A stretch of 40,301 nt of DNA from Ga0074139 sp964515195 (GTDB taxonomy: Bacteria; Bdellovibrionota; Bdellovibrionia; Bdellovibrionales; Bdellovibrionaceae). The notes beneath the pieces are model-generated. The model was not told where the DNA came from. It searched no databases and was given only the letters and a program-made list of their open reading frames with translations. The position numbers and the translations under genes are program-made. Position 1 is the stretch's first letter; every line of letters starts with the position of its first letter. The stretch lies in the NCBI GenBank assembly GCA_964515195.1, contig CAZETK010000028.1:1-40301 (forward strand). The letters are read 5' to 3'. Shown piece after piece: positions 15,722 through 24,388 of the stretch.

Positions 15722-16773
15722 CCGCAGCCCCCGCCATAAAAGCCAGATTGAAACTTAAGCTAAAAGTTGTGGCGGGGCCCCATCTGCATGAACTGTATGG
15801 CCTTGATCAAGACCAAACTCGGATCGGACGCGGCGAAGACAATCAAATCCGGTTGGTTCAAGATAGCCGGGTCAGTCGTAATCATGTCTTGATTTCATGG
15901 ACGGGTACGACTTATCGATTCAAAAATCTTTCGCAAAAAAACTTTATCATGCTTGACGGCCAAGTTTTGGAAGAGGGCGACTTAAAACCTGGCGACAAAC
16001 TTCAAATCGGTGAAACGCTTATTGAGGTTTTTGAAGAAGGACCGATTCTTGTACCGCAAGAGGCGAAACCCTCGGTGCCGCCTTCGCCCTTGAAGCCCGT
16101 CCCTCATGCCGGTGGCGCTCTTAAAAAAATAGCTTCTGCGCCAGCGGCACGAGTGCAATCAGCGCCACTGCAACAACCGCAAGGGGCTAGAGTCCCCCCG
16201 CAGCGGCCCGTCGCCGCTAAGTCCTATCGCTCACCCCAGGACAAATCCCGCGCCAATTTTTATATTATATTGGGATTGATTCTTTTAGGTTTGGTGTGGC
16301 TGGTTGTAAAGGGCAATAAGCCTAAAGAGATTAAAACCTTTAGAAATTCCCAGCAGATTGAGTATGATCTTTTGCAGTCGGAAGCCGAAAGAAAACGGCT
16401 GGAAGAAAAAATCCAGTCTCAAAAAACAGAAGTGGCTAAGCGGGCTCAGGAAAATCTTATCAAGGGCTTTCGTGATTATCAACAAGGCAACTTTGCCCGT
16501 GCACGGGACAATTTTCAGGTTGTTTTAAACTTAGATCCTGACAACGAAGTGGCAAAACGATATTATCATCTGTCTCGGATAAAGTTCGATGAGATGCTTC
16601 AGTTTCACATGCTGCAAGGTTTACGTTACCGAGATAAAAGAAATTTTCGTATGTGCCGATCAAACTTTCAATCGGCTTTGATTATGATCCAGAATAATAG
16701 TAACCACCCCAAGTATCGCGAAATCAAAAATTTCTTTGATGAGTGTAACTTGGCTATTGAAGGTCGATTCTAA
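15718..16773 (+). CDS. FHA-domain membrane protein with TPR-like C-terminus
   Basis: 351 residues from the TTG at 15718, which overlaps the previous stop by 4 bases (TTGA); no nearer ATG or GTG keeps the FHA domain whole. FHA domain at about 14-105 (RIGRGEDNQI, SRVSRNHVLI), a Pro/Ala-rich linker to about 175, one TM at 181-200, a coiled coil, and TPR-like helices (FRDYQQGNFARARDNFQVVL) to the end. A cytoplasmic FHA and an external TPR arm suggest a scaffold that links a phospho-signal to periplasmic partners. Confidence 0.82.
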   Translation: MTAAPAIKARLKLKLKVVAGPHLHELYGLDQDQTRIGRGEDNQIRLVQDSRVSRNHVLISWTGTTYRFKNLSQKNFIMLDGQVLEEGDLKPGDKLQIGETLIEVFEEGPILVPQEAKPSVPPSPLKPVPHAGGALKKIASAPAARVQSAPLQQPQGARVPPQRPVAAKSYRSPQDKSRANFYIILGLILLGLVWLVVKGNKPKEIKTFRNSQQIEYDLLQSEAERKRLEEKIQSQKTEVAKRAQENLIKGFRDYQQGNFARARDNFQVVLNLDPDNEVAKRYYHLSRIKFDEMLQFHMLQGLRYRDKRNFRMCRSNFQSALIMIQNNSNHPKYREIKNFFDECNLAIEGRF

Positions 16774-18680
16774 TGTCGAAGTTGGTCGTAAAGAAGAAAG
16801 GACAGATAGTCACAGAGATCCCTCTGGACGCTTCACGCGAGTGGATCGCGGGTCGTCGGCCTGATTGCGATATCGTATTAGATCCAGAGAAAGGAATTTC
16901 TCGAGAGCATTTTAAAATTTTCTGCGAGTCCGGCCGGTGGAAGCTGCAAAATCTTAGTAAGCTGAATAATCTGTACTTAAACGGCGCTATCGTCGACCTT
17001 GTCGAACTGATGCCCGGTATGAGTTTTTCGGTTCTTCCCTATGAATTTGATTTTTTCGAGGATTTTGTCAGCCAAAATCCACCAAGTGAAAATTCTGACA
17101 GCTTTGATGACCGTACAGTGGTTCACACTGTTAATTTGGCAGCCTATATCAAGATTCTGAATCCAGAAGGGGACCTCATTCAAAAGATTAAATTGGATGG
17201 TGGCGACACCTGGGTGGCTGGGCGTGATGTTACAGCTCAAATCTTGATTTCCGATCACCGAGTGAGCCGAAATCAGTTTGAAATTCGAAAAACAGGAATT
17301 GGTTACGAAATTGTCGATCTGGGAAGTGTCAACGGGACATTCGTGAATGAAAAGATCCTTGAAGGCCATGAGTCAGTCTATTTAAAAAGTGGCGATATCA
17401 TTCGTGTTCTCGATCATAATTTGGTTTTTGAAATCCATGATCCAAATTTTTTCGATAAAGTCGAGAATCTTCCCGTTCCCGAGTATCAACCCGAAGTTGT
17501 AGAAGAAGTCCTGGTTCCGATAGAATACATCCAACAGCAGGGGCCTCCTCCCACAACTGAGATGCCAAATATCCAGATAGAAGTCGATCCCGCGGCGGCC
17601 AGAACAAAAAAAATCCGTTTAGTGCTATTGGGAGCTATTATCGTTCTGGGGTTGGTTTACGTGATCGGGCAGCAAAGCCAAAACTCAAATTCGACGGAAG
17701 TGATTTCGGGGCAGGTGCCTATAGCAGGAAATCCCTTGGCGGGTTTAACTCCGCAGCAACGAACCGAATATAAGCAATCTCTAGAGCTTGCAAAGCGCTA
17801 CTACATGGAAGGAAACTACAGCCTGTCGTTATCCGAGACGGAAGAATTGATGAAGATCTTCAACGTGAACGATCCTGAACTGGAAAAGCTTAAGAATACG
17901 GCACTGACTGCCATTGAAACGCAAAAGCAACTTTTAAAACAAGAGCGCGAAGAAAAAGAGCGCCAGATTATGGAATCCAAGATCGCTGTAACGGTGGAAA
18001 ACTGCACAAAACGGTTGAATCAGTTTAATAGCGAAGACGAATTGGATAACTGCCTTGTCGAGGCACTGCAGTTAAATCCCGCCCACTCCCTGGTATTAGC
18101 TTTAAAATCACAACTACAAAGTATTTTAGCAGAACGCGAAGCTCGACGCTTGCAGCGGGCCGAGTACGAAAAGCGGGTTGCGCAACTTCGCTCTGTGTAT
18201 AACAAGGCCAAGGCTTCCGAGAAGAAAGAAGATTATATGGGCATCATCGCGGCCTACAAGCGGGTGATCAGCTCATCACTACCGGATCCCAGTGGCTATA
18301 AGAAAAAATCTGAAAGCCGTTTGGCAGAGCTGAAGACAGAAATGGCCAATAAAATCGCAGATTATGAAAAAAAGGCCGAAGATCTTAGACAGCGACAGGA
18401 TTTGAAAAACGCTGTTCTTACGCTAAGGGCTGCCGTAAAAATTGATCCGACACGCCAGGACCTAAAGGACAAGGCGGACGACATGAAAAATGAGCTTCGA
18501 AAACAAATGATGGTTTACTATCAAGAGGGCGTTTTAGAAGAAAGCTTTGGCAACGTCGAAGGCGGAGACAATCGCCCCGGCGCCAAAGAGAAGTGGAAAA
18601 AGATTATCGAGACCGATCTTGAAGATGGTGAGTATTACAAAAAAGCTTACATCAAGTTAAAAAAATACGGGGCTCAATAA
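16773..18680 (+). CDS. double FHA-domain membrane protein with coiled-coil/TPR tail
   Basis: 635 residues. FHA-1 at about 1-95 (AGRRPDCDIVL, GISREHFKIF; its Asn region reads KLNNLYLNG), FHA-2 at about 120-222 (VAGRDVTAQIL, HRVSRNQFE, GSVNGTFVN; the usual His of the SxxH motif is Gln at residue 168), an acidic linker, TM at 281-299, then about 330 residues of coiled coil and TPR-like repeats. Its ATG overlaps the previous stop by one base (TAATG). It shares the FHA-TM-TPR architecture of its neighbour, so the two likely arose by duplication or act as a pair. Confidence 0.82.
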   Translation: MSKLVVKKKGQIVTEIPLDASREWIAGRRPDCDIVLDPEKGISREHFKIFCESGRWKLQNLSKLNNLYLNGAIVDLVELMPGMSFSVLPYEFDFFEDFVSQNPPSENSDSFDDRTVVHTVNLAAYIKILNPEGDLIQKIKLDGGDTWVAGRDVTAQILISDHRVSRNQFEIRKTGIGYEIVDLGSVNGTFVNEKILEGHESVYLKSGDIIRVLDHNLVFEIHDPNFFDKVENLPVPEYQPEVVEEVLVPIEYIQQQGPPPTTEMPNIQIEVDPAAARTKKIRLVLLGAIIVLGLVYVIGQQSQNSNSTEVISGQVPIAGNPLAGLTPQQRTEYKQSLELAKRYYMEGNYSLSLSETEELMKIFNVNDPELEKLKNTALTAIETQKQLLKQEREEKERQIMESKIAVTVENCTKRLNQFNSEDELDNCLVEALQLNPAHSLVLALKSQLQSILAEREARRLQRAEYEKRVAQLRSVYNKAKASEKKEDYMGIIAAYKRVISSSLPDPSGYKKKSESRLAELKTEMANKIADYEKKAEDLRQRQDLKNAVLTLRAAVKIDPTRQDLKDKADDMKNELRKQMMVYYQEGVLEESFGNVEGGDNRPGAKEKWKKIIETDLEDGEYYKKAYIKLKKYGAQ

Positions 18681-19346
18681 ATGCGGCTGACGGAAAGATC
18701 CTTTAACACCAAACTAATGCGCCCCAAGCCTATGATTTATCAAGATGAAGGCGGAGATTTCATCTTGATAATGACACCGTGGGGGTCTGCGGAAGATTGT
18801 CAAAAGGTGATGGACTATGTCGTGCAATTTCTTTTGACGGCCAAGCAAGATGCAGAACTCACCACTCCCTTTCAAAACATCTTGAATCTTTCTGACGAGG
18901 CAAATGACCTGCGTGTGGCCACTTTGATGGCCAATGACTATGTGTTTCGCAATACGAATCAGGGGGGTTACAACCTTATTGTGGAAACCCTGTTTCTTAG
19001 CCAACATCAAAATCATGTGGCTTGGTGCCAGATGGGATGCCCCCATCTTATCGTCAAGAAGAATCAAGGTCTGGCCCAACCGATTTCACTGTTCCCCGAA
19101 TTTAATTCTGATCTATTGAACTTTCCGTTGCCGCAACAATTCGTCGGATCAGAGCCAACGATTGCACCTCGCTGTGGGGATCTTTACTTGGACAAGCAAG
19201 ACGAGATTATCTTGCTGTCCTCTTCGGTAGTTCCCCAGGAACTTTGGAACCTGGATTCATCAAACGGGCTAGAGGATTGGACACAACAAATGGTTCAAAA
19301 AGATGGATCACAGCCCTTCTGGTTGGGTCGTCTCGAGCTCGATTGA
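18681..19346 (+). CDS. PP2C-like protein, degenerate, unknown activity
   Basis: 221 residues starting directly after the stop of the double-FHA gene. The organisation NLIVETLFLSQHQNHVAWC, GCPHLIVKKNQGLAQP, then DEIILLSSSVVP resembles the later strands of a PP2C serine/threonine phosphatase, in which the last would read like a ...LLCSDG motif. The metal-binding aspartates are not evident. Context supports a phospho-signalling role, since three FHA proteins precede it. It is the last gene of the operon and its end overlaps the convergent sulfatase-like gene by 39 bases. The family assignment is weak. Confidence 0.45.
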   Translation: MRLTERSFNTKLMRPKPMIYQDEGGDFILIMTPWGSAEDCQKVMDYVVQFLLTAKQDAELTTPFQNILNLSDEANDLRVATLMANDYVFRNTNQGGYNLIVETLFLSQHQNHVAWCQMGCPHLIVKKNQGLAQPISLFPEFNSDLLNFPLPQQFVGSEPTIAPRCGDLYLDKQDEIILLSSSVVPQELWNLDSSNGLEDWTQQMVQKDGSQPFWLGRLELD

Positions 19347-21110
19347 GCGCAGTCGGTGTTGAACACTTCGTAGTTGATTTCGATAGTCAGGCGACCAAAA
19401 AAAGAGCTCCGTTAAAGACAAAATACTTTCGAAACTTTCCGGGACGTCCCAAGCCATTCCCAGGGCACGATTCATTCGTAACACAGAAGTTAAAATCAAT
19501 TTTTCTTCGAGAATTTTTTCCCACCGTCTGGATTTCGAGTCAGAGTGGAGGCTGTTGATCACTTCCAGAAAATGGGAATCAGAGCATTTTTTGCTGTCTT
19601 CACCAGAAATGACATTTGAAAAAGCCAGATTCAGACAGCCGTCGGTTTTGACTTCTAGAAGCCCCAAGTGACGATGGGCTAACCATAATAAGCGATCATT
19701 TTTCCAGCTTTCGGCTGCTGACTTAAGCCCTCGCCAGTCAGAAGACTCAATTAGTGCGCGAGCTAGCCATGGCTGCATTTCGGGCTTAACTTTACCCCAA
19801 GGCACTGTTGAGTAGGCGTTTTTAATGTTTTCCAGTCTGGGCGAGAGCCAGTCCCAGTAGGAAAATCCCCAAATATCCGGCATGGCAAGAATCGGTTCTA
19901 GGTAAGGGCTCAACTCGAGTTCGTCTGCGGTTTTTTCAAACAGCTGAAAAGTTTCTCGGGTGCTGGAATCTGAAAAAATAGGATTGATTTCTAAACGATC
20001 TGAAAGTGTTCGGTAGACGACAGGGCGGATTTTATGAAAAAAAAGCTCATCGTCTAAGATCAGTGCGGACTGAATCGAGGTGCCGAGCCGCCATTCTGCC
20101 CAGGCCGACTCGACTAAGTGAAAACGTGAAGAGCGAAAAGCCGATTCAGGCTTTGTCAGGCTGATCGCCAATGATCCGCCTTCCAGCTTTCCCTGCCTTG
20201 TCTTTTGCCCTAGTAAATCAAAAAATGTATTTCCCACATCCGCTAACGAAACATTGCGATCCATGGTCCAAGTGACCGGAGCATCCCGTTTTGTCTGCGC
20301 GGGCTTCCAGAGAAAAGCCACATGGGTCGATTCACTGTGAAGATTGGCGTGCGAGCTGATTTGACGGCGGTCATACAGATTGCGACCCTGCAGCCCCACT
20401 AGAATAAAGTGAGTATTGTCCCAGCGTTTTGCTTTCTTCAGGTATTGGATCAGCTCAAACAAGACAGAGTCGAACTCTTCCAATTGGCTTTCGAAACTTT
20501 TGTTTCGTGGGTCTCCTTCCAGATTGGTCGTGCTTCGGTGAATAAAGCGAAGATCCGGCACATAGAAGACAGCAAAAATGGGTTGCTCGTTAAAATCATC
20601 CACCCAATTCACGAAAGTTTTTTTATGAGTCCGGAACGGTTTCAGCCAAGGCGTTTCCAATAGGTTCACAGAGTCATCGAAGCTTTCAAAACCCTTCCCC
20701 AAACCTGATTTTTTTAATACGGGAGGGCCACCGGAAAAAAATATCGTTCGATAGTGATTCATATAGGCGACTTGCCCTATATTTTGAAATGACGGCGACA
20801 AGTGGTGGCCATTATGGCGGTACCCTGTATCGATAGGATGTAGCCCTGTTAAGAGACTGCTTAAAGCGGGGCCACTTAGGACGCTGGTGGTATAGGCATG
20901 GGTCCAGCGGACAGACTCATTACACAGAATCCCCATACCTGAGCTAACGTCCGTTAAATCGCGATTGCATTTCACGTCTGAAAAGCCCAACTGGTCAACA
21001 GCAACAAGTATATAGCTGGGCTTATGGCTTCGAGTGCAACCACTCAATGCTCCTAAGACCAAAAATGACAGTAATAATATGAGCAGGCGAGACGCGGAAT
21101 GTTGCTGCAA
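19308..21110 (-). CDS. sulfatase/alkaline phosphatase-fold lipoprotein, probably non-canonical
   Basis: 600 residues with a lipoprotein signal (LLSFLVLGALSGC). The body starts as sulfatase-fold proteins do (YILVAVDQLGFSDV, then WTHAYTTSVLSGPALSSLLT), but the consensus C/S-x-P-S-R nucleophile segment reads SGPAL, with the Arg gone, and only one Asp of the usual Asp pair remains. GYRHNGHHLS and the HANLHSESTHVAFLW segment resemble metal-site regions. It may act on a different phosphate or sulfate ester, or be a pseudoenzyme. Divergent from exbB with about 80 bases between starts; its 3' end overlaps the PP2C-like gene. Confidence 0.65.
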   Translation of the reverse strand: MQQHSASRLLILLLSFLVLGALSGCTRSHKPSYILVAVDQLGFSDVKCNRDLTDVSSGMGILCNESVRWTHAYTTSVLSGPALSSLLTGLHPIDTGYRHNGHHLSPSFQNIGQVAYMNHYRTIFFSGGPPVLKKSGLGKGFESFDDSVNLLETPWLKPFRTHKKTFVNWVDDFNEQPIFAVFYVPDLRFIHRSTTNLEGDPRNKSFESQLEEFDSVLFELIQYLKKAKRWDNTHFILVGLQGRNLYDRRQISSHANLHSESTHVAFLWKPAQTKRDAPVTWTMDRNVSLADVGNTFFDLLGQKTRQGKLEGGSLAISLTKPESAFRSSRFHLVESAWAEWRLGTSIQSALILDDELFFHKIRPVVYRTLSDRLEINPIFSDSSTRETFQLFEKTADELELSPYLEPILAMPDIWGFSYWDWLSPRLENIKNAYSTVPWGKVKPEMQPWLARALIESSDWRGLKSAAESWKNDRLLWLAHRHLGLLEVKTDGCLNLAFSNVISGEDSKKCSDSHFLEVINSLHSDSKSRRWEKILEEKLILTSVLRMNRALGMAWDVPESFESILSLTELFFWSPDYRNQLRSVQHRLRSIELETTQPEGL

Positions 21111-21126
21111 ATGGATGATCCCTTCC

Positions 21127-21156
21127 TTGACCCTAAGGTTTCCACTTAAGCATAAT
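21127..21156 (+). promoter_or_regulatory. promoter of exbB-exbD
   Basis: TTGACC (21127-21132), an 18-base spacer and CATAAT (21151-21156). The ATG at 21189 follows about 32 bases later, after AAGAAGGGG. Confidence 0.6.
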
Positions 21157-21188
21157 ACTATTACTTAGACAAGAAGGGGCCAAGTTTC

Positions 21189-21818
21189 ATGATAACAGAA
21201 AAAATCATCGCGGTTGCGCACTACATGGATAACGTCGTTTTGTGGATCTTAATCGTACTGAGTGTTTTAAGCGTCGGTATGATTCTCGAGCGATTTTTCG
21301 CCCTCACTAAAATATCCTCAGAATCACAGAAAGTCCGTACCCGCATTCGAGTGGCATTGCAGGCGAACTCGGTCGATGATTTCGAGCTGATTGCCAAAGA
21401 TATGACTTCACTTGAAGGACGATCGGCCAGCTACGCCCTTCGTCACATGAAGGAGTCTGGAACAAAAGGGCTTGAAGAGGTTTTCAATACCTTCGCGTTG
21501 ACAGAAAGACCCGAACTTGAGCGATTCCTTAACTTTTTAGCGACCATCGGTTCGAATGCACCCTACATTGGTCTGTTCGGAACCGTTTTGGGGATCATGA
21601 AAGCCTTCAATGATTTAGCTCAGGCAACAGATGCGGGTCAGCAGACAGTCATGGCCGGAATCGCCCTCGCTCTAGTGGCGACGGCCGCAGGACTGTTCGT
21701 GGCAATTCCCGCTGTTATTTTCTACAACTATTTCAATAAGAAGGTAAAAGGCATTTACCAAAGCTTAGAGTCTGTGAAAGAGCTGGGAATGGCGTACGCC
21801 AAAAAGAAAGGCTTCTAA
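21189..21818 (+). CDS. exbB: ExbB/TolQ/MotA-family proton channel protein
   Basis: 209 residues, three transmembrane segments (about 14-34, 115-137, 160-182). The signature FLATIGSNAPYIGLFGTVLGIM is that of ExbB/TolQ. With ExbD it would turn proton motive force into work on a TonB-, TolA- or AglS-type partner. No TonB or TolA homolog lies beside it. ExbD starts 3 bases after its stop. Confidence 0.92.
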   Translation: MITEKIIAVAHYMDNVVLWILIVLSVLSVGMILERFFALTKISSESQKVRTRIRVALQANSVDDFELIAKDMTSLEGRSASYALRHMKESGTKGLEEVFNTFALTERPELERFLNFLATIGSNAPYIGLFGTVLGIMKAFNDLAQATDAGQQTVMAGIALALVATAAGLFVAIPAVIFYNYFNKKVKGIYQSLESVKELGMAYAKKKGF

Positions 21819-21820
21819 AA

Positions 21821-22225
21821 ATGGCTGGTAAATTTGATCATGATGAAGGTGCGATTGCGGATATCAATGTCGTACCCCTCGTGGATATCATTCTAGTTGT
21901 CTTGATTATTTTCATGGTGACGGCTCCGATGATTATGAAGCCCTCCATCAAGGTGAATCTGCCCAAGGCGGCCTCAGGTGAGCAGACAGTTGAAACTCAG
22001 CTCAATGTTACTATTGCCGCTGATGGAACTTTCTCACTGAACGGCAAGACGGCTGATACCAATGCCATTTCGGCAGGGGCGGCGGAAGCCCTACAAAAGA
22101 ATCCTGATATTCAAGCGATTATTGCCGCAGATCGAGACGTCCCTCACGGAACTGTGGTTCAGATTCTCGATTTGATCAAGAGTGTTGGGATTAAGAAATT
22201 CGCTATCAGTATCGACAAAAAATAA
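21821..22225 (+). CDS. exbD: ExbD/TolR-family protein
   Basis: 134 residues: one N-terminal TM with the catalytic Asp (NVVPLVDIILVVLIIFMVTAP) and a periplasmic ExbD domain. The functional Asp is present. Pairs with the gene just upstream. Which energised transporter or motor it serves cannot be read from the window. Confidence 0.92.
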   Translation: MAGKFDHDEGAIADINVVPLVDIILVVLIIFMVTAPMIMKPSIKVNLPKAASGEQTVETQLNVTIAADGTFSLNGKTADTNAISAGAAEALQKNPDIQAIIAADRDVPHGTVVQILDLIKSVGIKKFAISIDKK

Positions 22226-22317
22226 TTTCGATCTTTTGCCAAAATATTTTCCAATTTCTCATTCTGAAACGGGGTTGGACCTTAATTTCTGACCTCGACT
22301 TCCGATAAGTCAATTAA

Positions 22318-22776
22318 ATGGCAGTACGTTTAATTGTCTTCACAGTCGTCGCATTAAGCCTTGTTAATGCTTACTCGTTTGTAAAACTTTATTCGTCCAC
22401 TTTTGTGGCGGATAAGAGCTTGACCGTTCGCGGGCCAGCTTCTGAAGTTTCTGAATCTTTTACTCCAGAAAATTTTAAAGTGGACCTGGCACTTGACCTG
22501 AACTGTGGCCAATTTAAAAGGGATCCTTTTAAGGCGAGTGGGCAGTGGGCCCAGCTTAAAGGCAAGGTTTGCAAACCTAAAAAAGGTTCTCTTGTTATCG
22601 AGATCACAAATATGAATAATGGCTTCACAGCATCCGTGTTTGATCTGGGAGCTGAAAAGTATCAAACAGATCTTATCCAATTAGACAAAGGCGCGAATAA
22701 AATTCGCGTGCGATTCGTATCTCCGCTGGGGTCCATCGAAGAGCAGACCTTAACCATCGAAAATGGGTATATCTAA
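22318..22776 (+). CDS. exported hypothetical protein
   Basis: 152 residues with an N-terminal signal-like segment (LIVFTVVALSLVNAYSFV) and a soluble beta-rich body with two cysteines (LNCGQF, KVCKPK) that could form a disulfide. No family recognised. It lies between exbD and the lipid-kinase gene with about 90 bases on either side. No clear Shine-Dalgarno. It could be a periplasmic partner of ExbBD, but this is only a guess from position. Confidence 0.6.
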   Translation: MAVRLIVFTVVALSLVNAYSFVKLYSSTFVADKSLTVRGPASEVSESFTPENFKVDLALDLNCGQFKRDPFKASGQWAQLKGKVCKPKKGSLVIEITNMNNGFTASVFDLGAEKYQTDLIQLDKGANKIRVRFVSPLGSIEEQTLTIENGYI

Positions 22777-22860
22777 GCGGATTGATTTAATATAATTCAT
22801 TGCGCAATAATTCTCGATTTCGGCTTGCTCTGACGCTGGGCTCTTCTGTAGTTTCGGTGC

Positions 22861-23535
22861 ATGGCGGAACCTGCTTTGGAATGGCGTGATTTTAAAAAAC
22901 GCAGTGATATTCATTGGGCACGTAAAATCTGGCACATGATCACTGTATTCAGTATTTTTTTGACCTATCAGCTTGTCAGTTATGACACAGCTGTGATCAT
23001 CGCAATTGTCGCCGTCGTCTTGCTGATCCCCTTTGATTTTTTGCGTCTTCGCTATGAAAAGCTGAATCAAATTGCTTGTGCAATCATGGGCCCTTTGATG
23101 CGAAACCATGAAGTCAAATCCGCAGCTGGGACTTCTTATTTGATTGCAGGTGTTTCACTGATTATCATTGTTTTCCCCAAACCTATCGCCGCCTTAGCGA
23201 TTTTGTTTTTAGCTTTTGCGGATCCATTGGCGAGCTACGTTGGCATTCGTTACGGTCGTGACCGAATTCTTGGGAATAAAACCATTCAGGGATTCCTGGC
23301 AGCCTTTGCCATTTGCACTCTTTTAACTTTTGCTTATTTGTGGTCTTTGGATGTCGGTTTGAGTCGACGTTTGGTTGTTTCTTTCCTGGCGGGCTTTGTG
23401 GGCGCCATGGCCGAGCTTTTGCCCGTGGGAAAGCTTGATGATAACCTTACTATGCCAATATTGTCAGCGACAGGTCTCTGGCTCGTGTTCAATATCTTTG
23501 GATTGACCTTTATGACCACATCTGCTGGTTTTTAA
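22861..23535 (+). CDS. diacylglycerol/polyprenol kinase-type membrane protein (SEC59/DGK family)
   Basis: 224 residues, polytopic. DPLASYVGIRYGRDRILGNK and ELLPVGKLDDNLTMPI are the signatures of the CTP-dependent diacylglycerol kinase / dolichol kinase family, related to CDP-diglyceride synthetase. Likely phosphorylates a lipid or polyprenol. It is followed closely by pssA, so a phospholipid role is likely. The ATG has no Shine-Dalgarno; TTGCTC (22825) and TAGTTT (22849), 18 bases apart, end 6 bases before the ATG, so a leaderless start is possible. Confidence 0.8.
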   Translation: MAEPALEWRDFKKRSDIHWARKIWHMITVFSIFLTYQLVSYDTAVIIAIVAVVLLIPFDFLRLRYEKLNQIACAIMGPLMRNHEVKSAAGTSYLIAGVSLIIIVFPKPIAALAILFLAFADPLASYVGIRYGRDRILGNKTIQGFLAAFAICTLLTFAYLWSLDVGLSRRLVVSFLAGFVGAMAELLPVGKLDDNLTMPILSATGLWLVFNIFGLTFMTTSAGF

Positions 23536-23548
23536 CCTGGAGTTAGAT

Positions 23549-24388
23549 ATGGCTGATGTCACAACAATGGATTCGGGCGAAACAATGGAGAACGGCCGGC
23601 GTGTCGGCATGTACATTTATATTCTTCCCAACTTGATGACCACCTGTAATCTTTTTGCGGGATTCTATTCTGTGATTCAAGCTTTGCGGGGAAATTTTCT
23701 TTGGGCGGCCTATGCCATCGTTGTGGCCGCGATCTTTGATCAATTGGATGGCCGATTGGCGCGACTGACTCGTTCTACCTCAAAGTTTGGGGCTGAGTAT
23801 GACTCGATATGCGATGTGATTTCTTTTGGTATGGCCCCCGCAATCCTCTTATTTTTATGGGCTTTGGAACCCTTTGGCCGCGTGGGCTGGGTCGCTTGCT
23901 TCTTGTTTGTTGCCTGTGGAGCTTTAAGACTTGCACGCTTTAACGTGCAAGCCACTATTGTTGAAAAAAACTATTTTCAAGGACTTCCCATTCCCATGGC
24001 GGCCGGCATTGTTGCCTCGGCCGTACTGGCATTCACGGATTTAGGTTGGGAAGCCTTGGGCAGCCGGCTTTTGTTGTTTATGACAATCCTGTTGGCGTTT
24101 GTTATGGTGAGCACTTTTCGCTACCGTTCGTTTAAAGATATCGATTTAAAAGAAAGAATGCCCTTCCAATATTTGATTTTGGGTGTCGGTATTATAGTTG
24201 TTGTCGCACTTCGACCTGAAGTGATGCTGTTTGTGCTGTTTATGAGTTATGCGGTTCTGGGTGCGATATTTGGGATTTTCAAACTGGGTAAGAATGTGAA
24301 GAAGGTCCGCAGCAGTGTTTATGCTCCCGCCAATACTCACGAACAAGACCTGAGAGAAGAAGAAGACGACGACCATGAAAACTCGTAA
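23549..24388 (+). CDS. pssA: CDP-diacylglycerol-serine O-phosphatidyltransferase
   Basis: 279 residues, about eight TM segments. The CDP-alcohol phosphotransferase motif is complete: DQLDGRLARL followed by the later conserved Gly and two Asp in FGAEYDSICD. Makes phosphatidylserine, the precursor of phosphatidylethanolamine. A soluble charged C-terminal tail with an acidic run (EEEDDDHEN) follows the last TM. It lies 13 bases after the lipid-kinase gene and overlaps asd by 14 bases. Confidence 0.92.
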   Translation: MADVTTMDSGETMENGRRVGMYIYILPNLMTTCNLFAGFYSVIQALRGNFLWAAYAIVVAAIFDQLDGRLARLTRSTSKFGAEYDSICDVISFGMAPAILLFLWALEPFGRVGWVACFLFVACGALRLARFNVQATIVEKNYFQGLPIPMAAGIVASAVLAFTDLGWEALGSRLLLFMTILLAFVMVSTFRYRSFKDIDLKERMPFQYLILGVGIIVVVALRPEVMLFVLFMSYAVLGAIFGIFKLGKNVKKVRSSVYAPANTHEQDLREEEDDDHENS

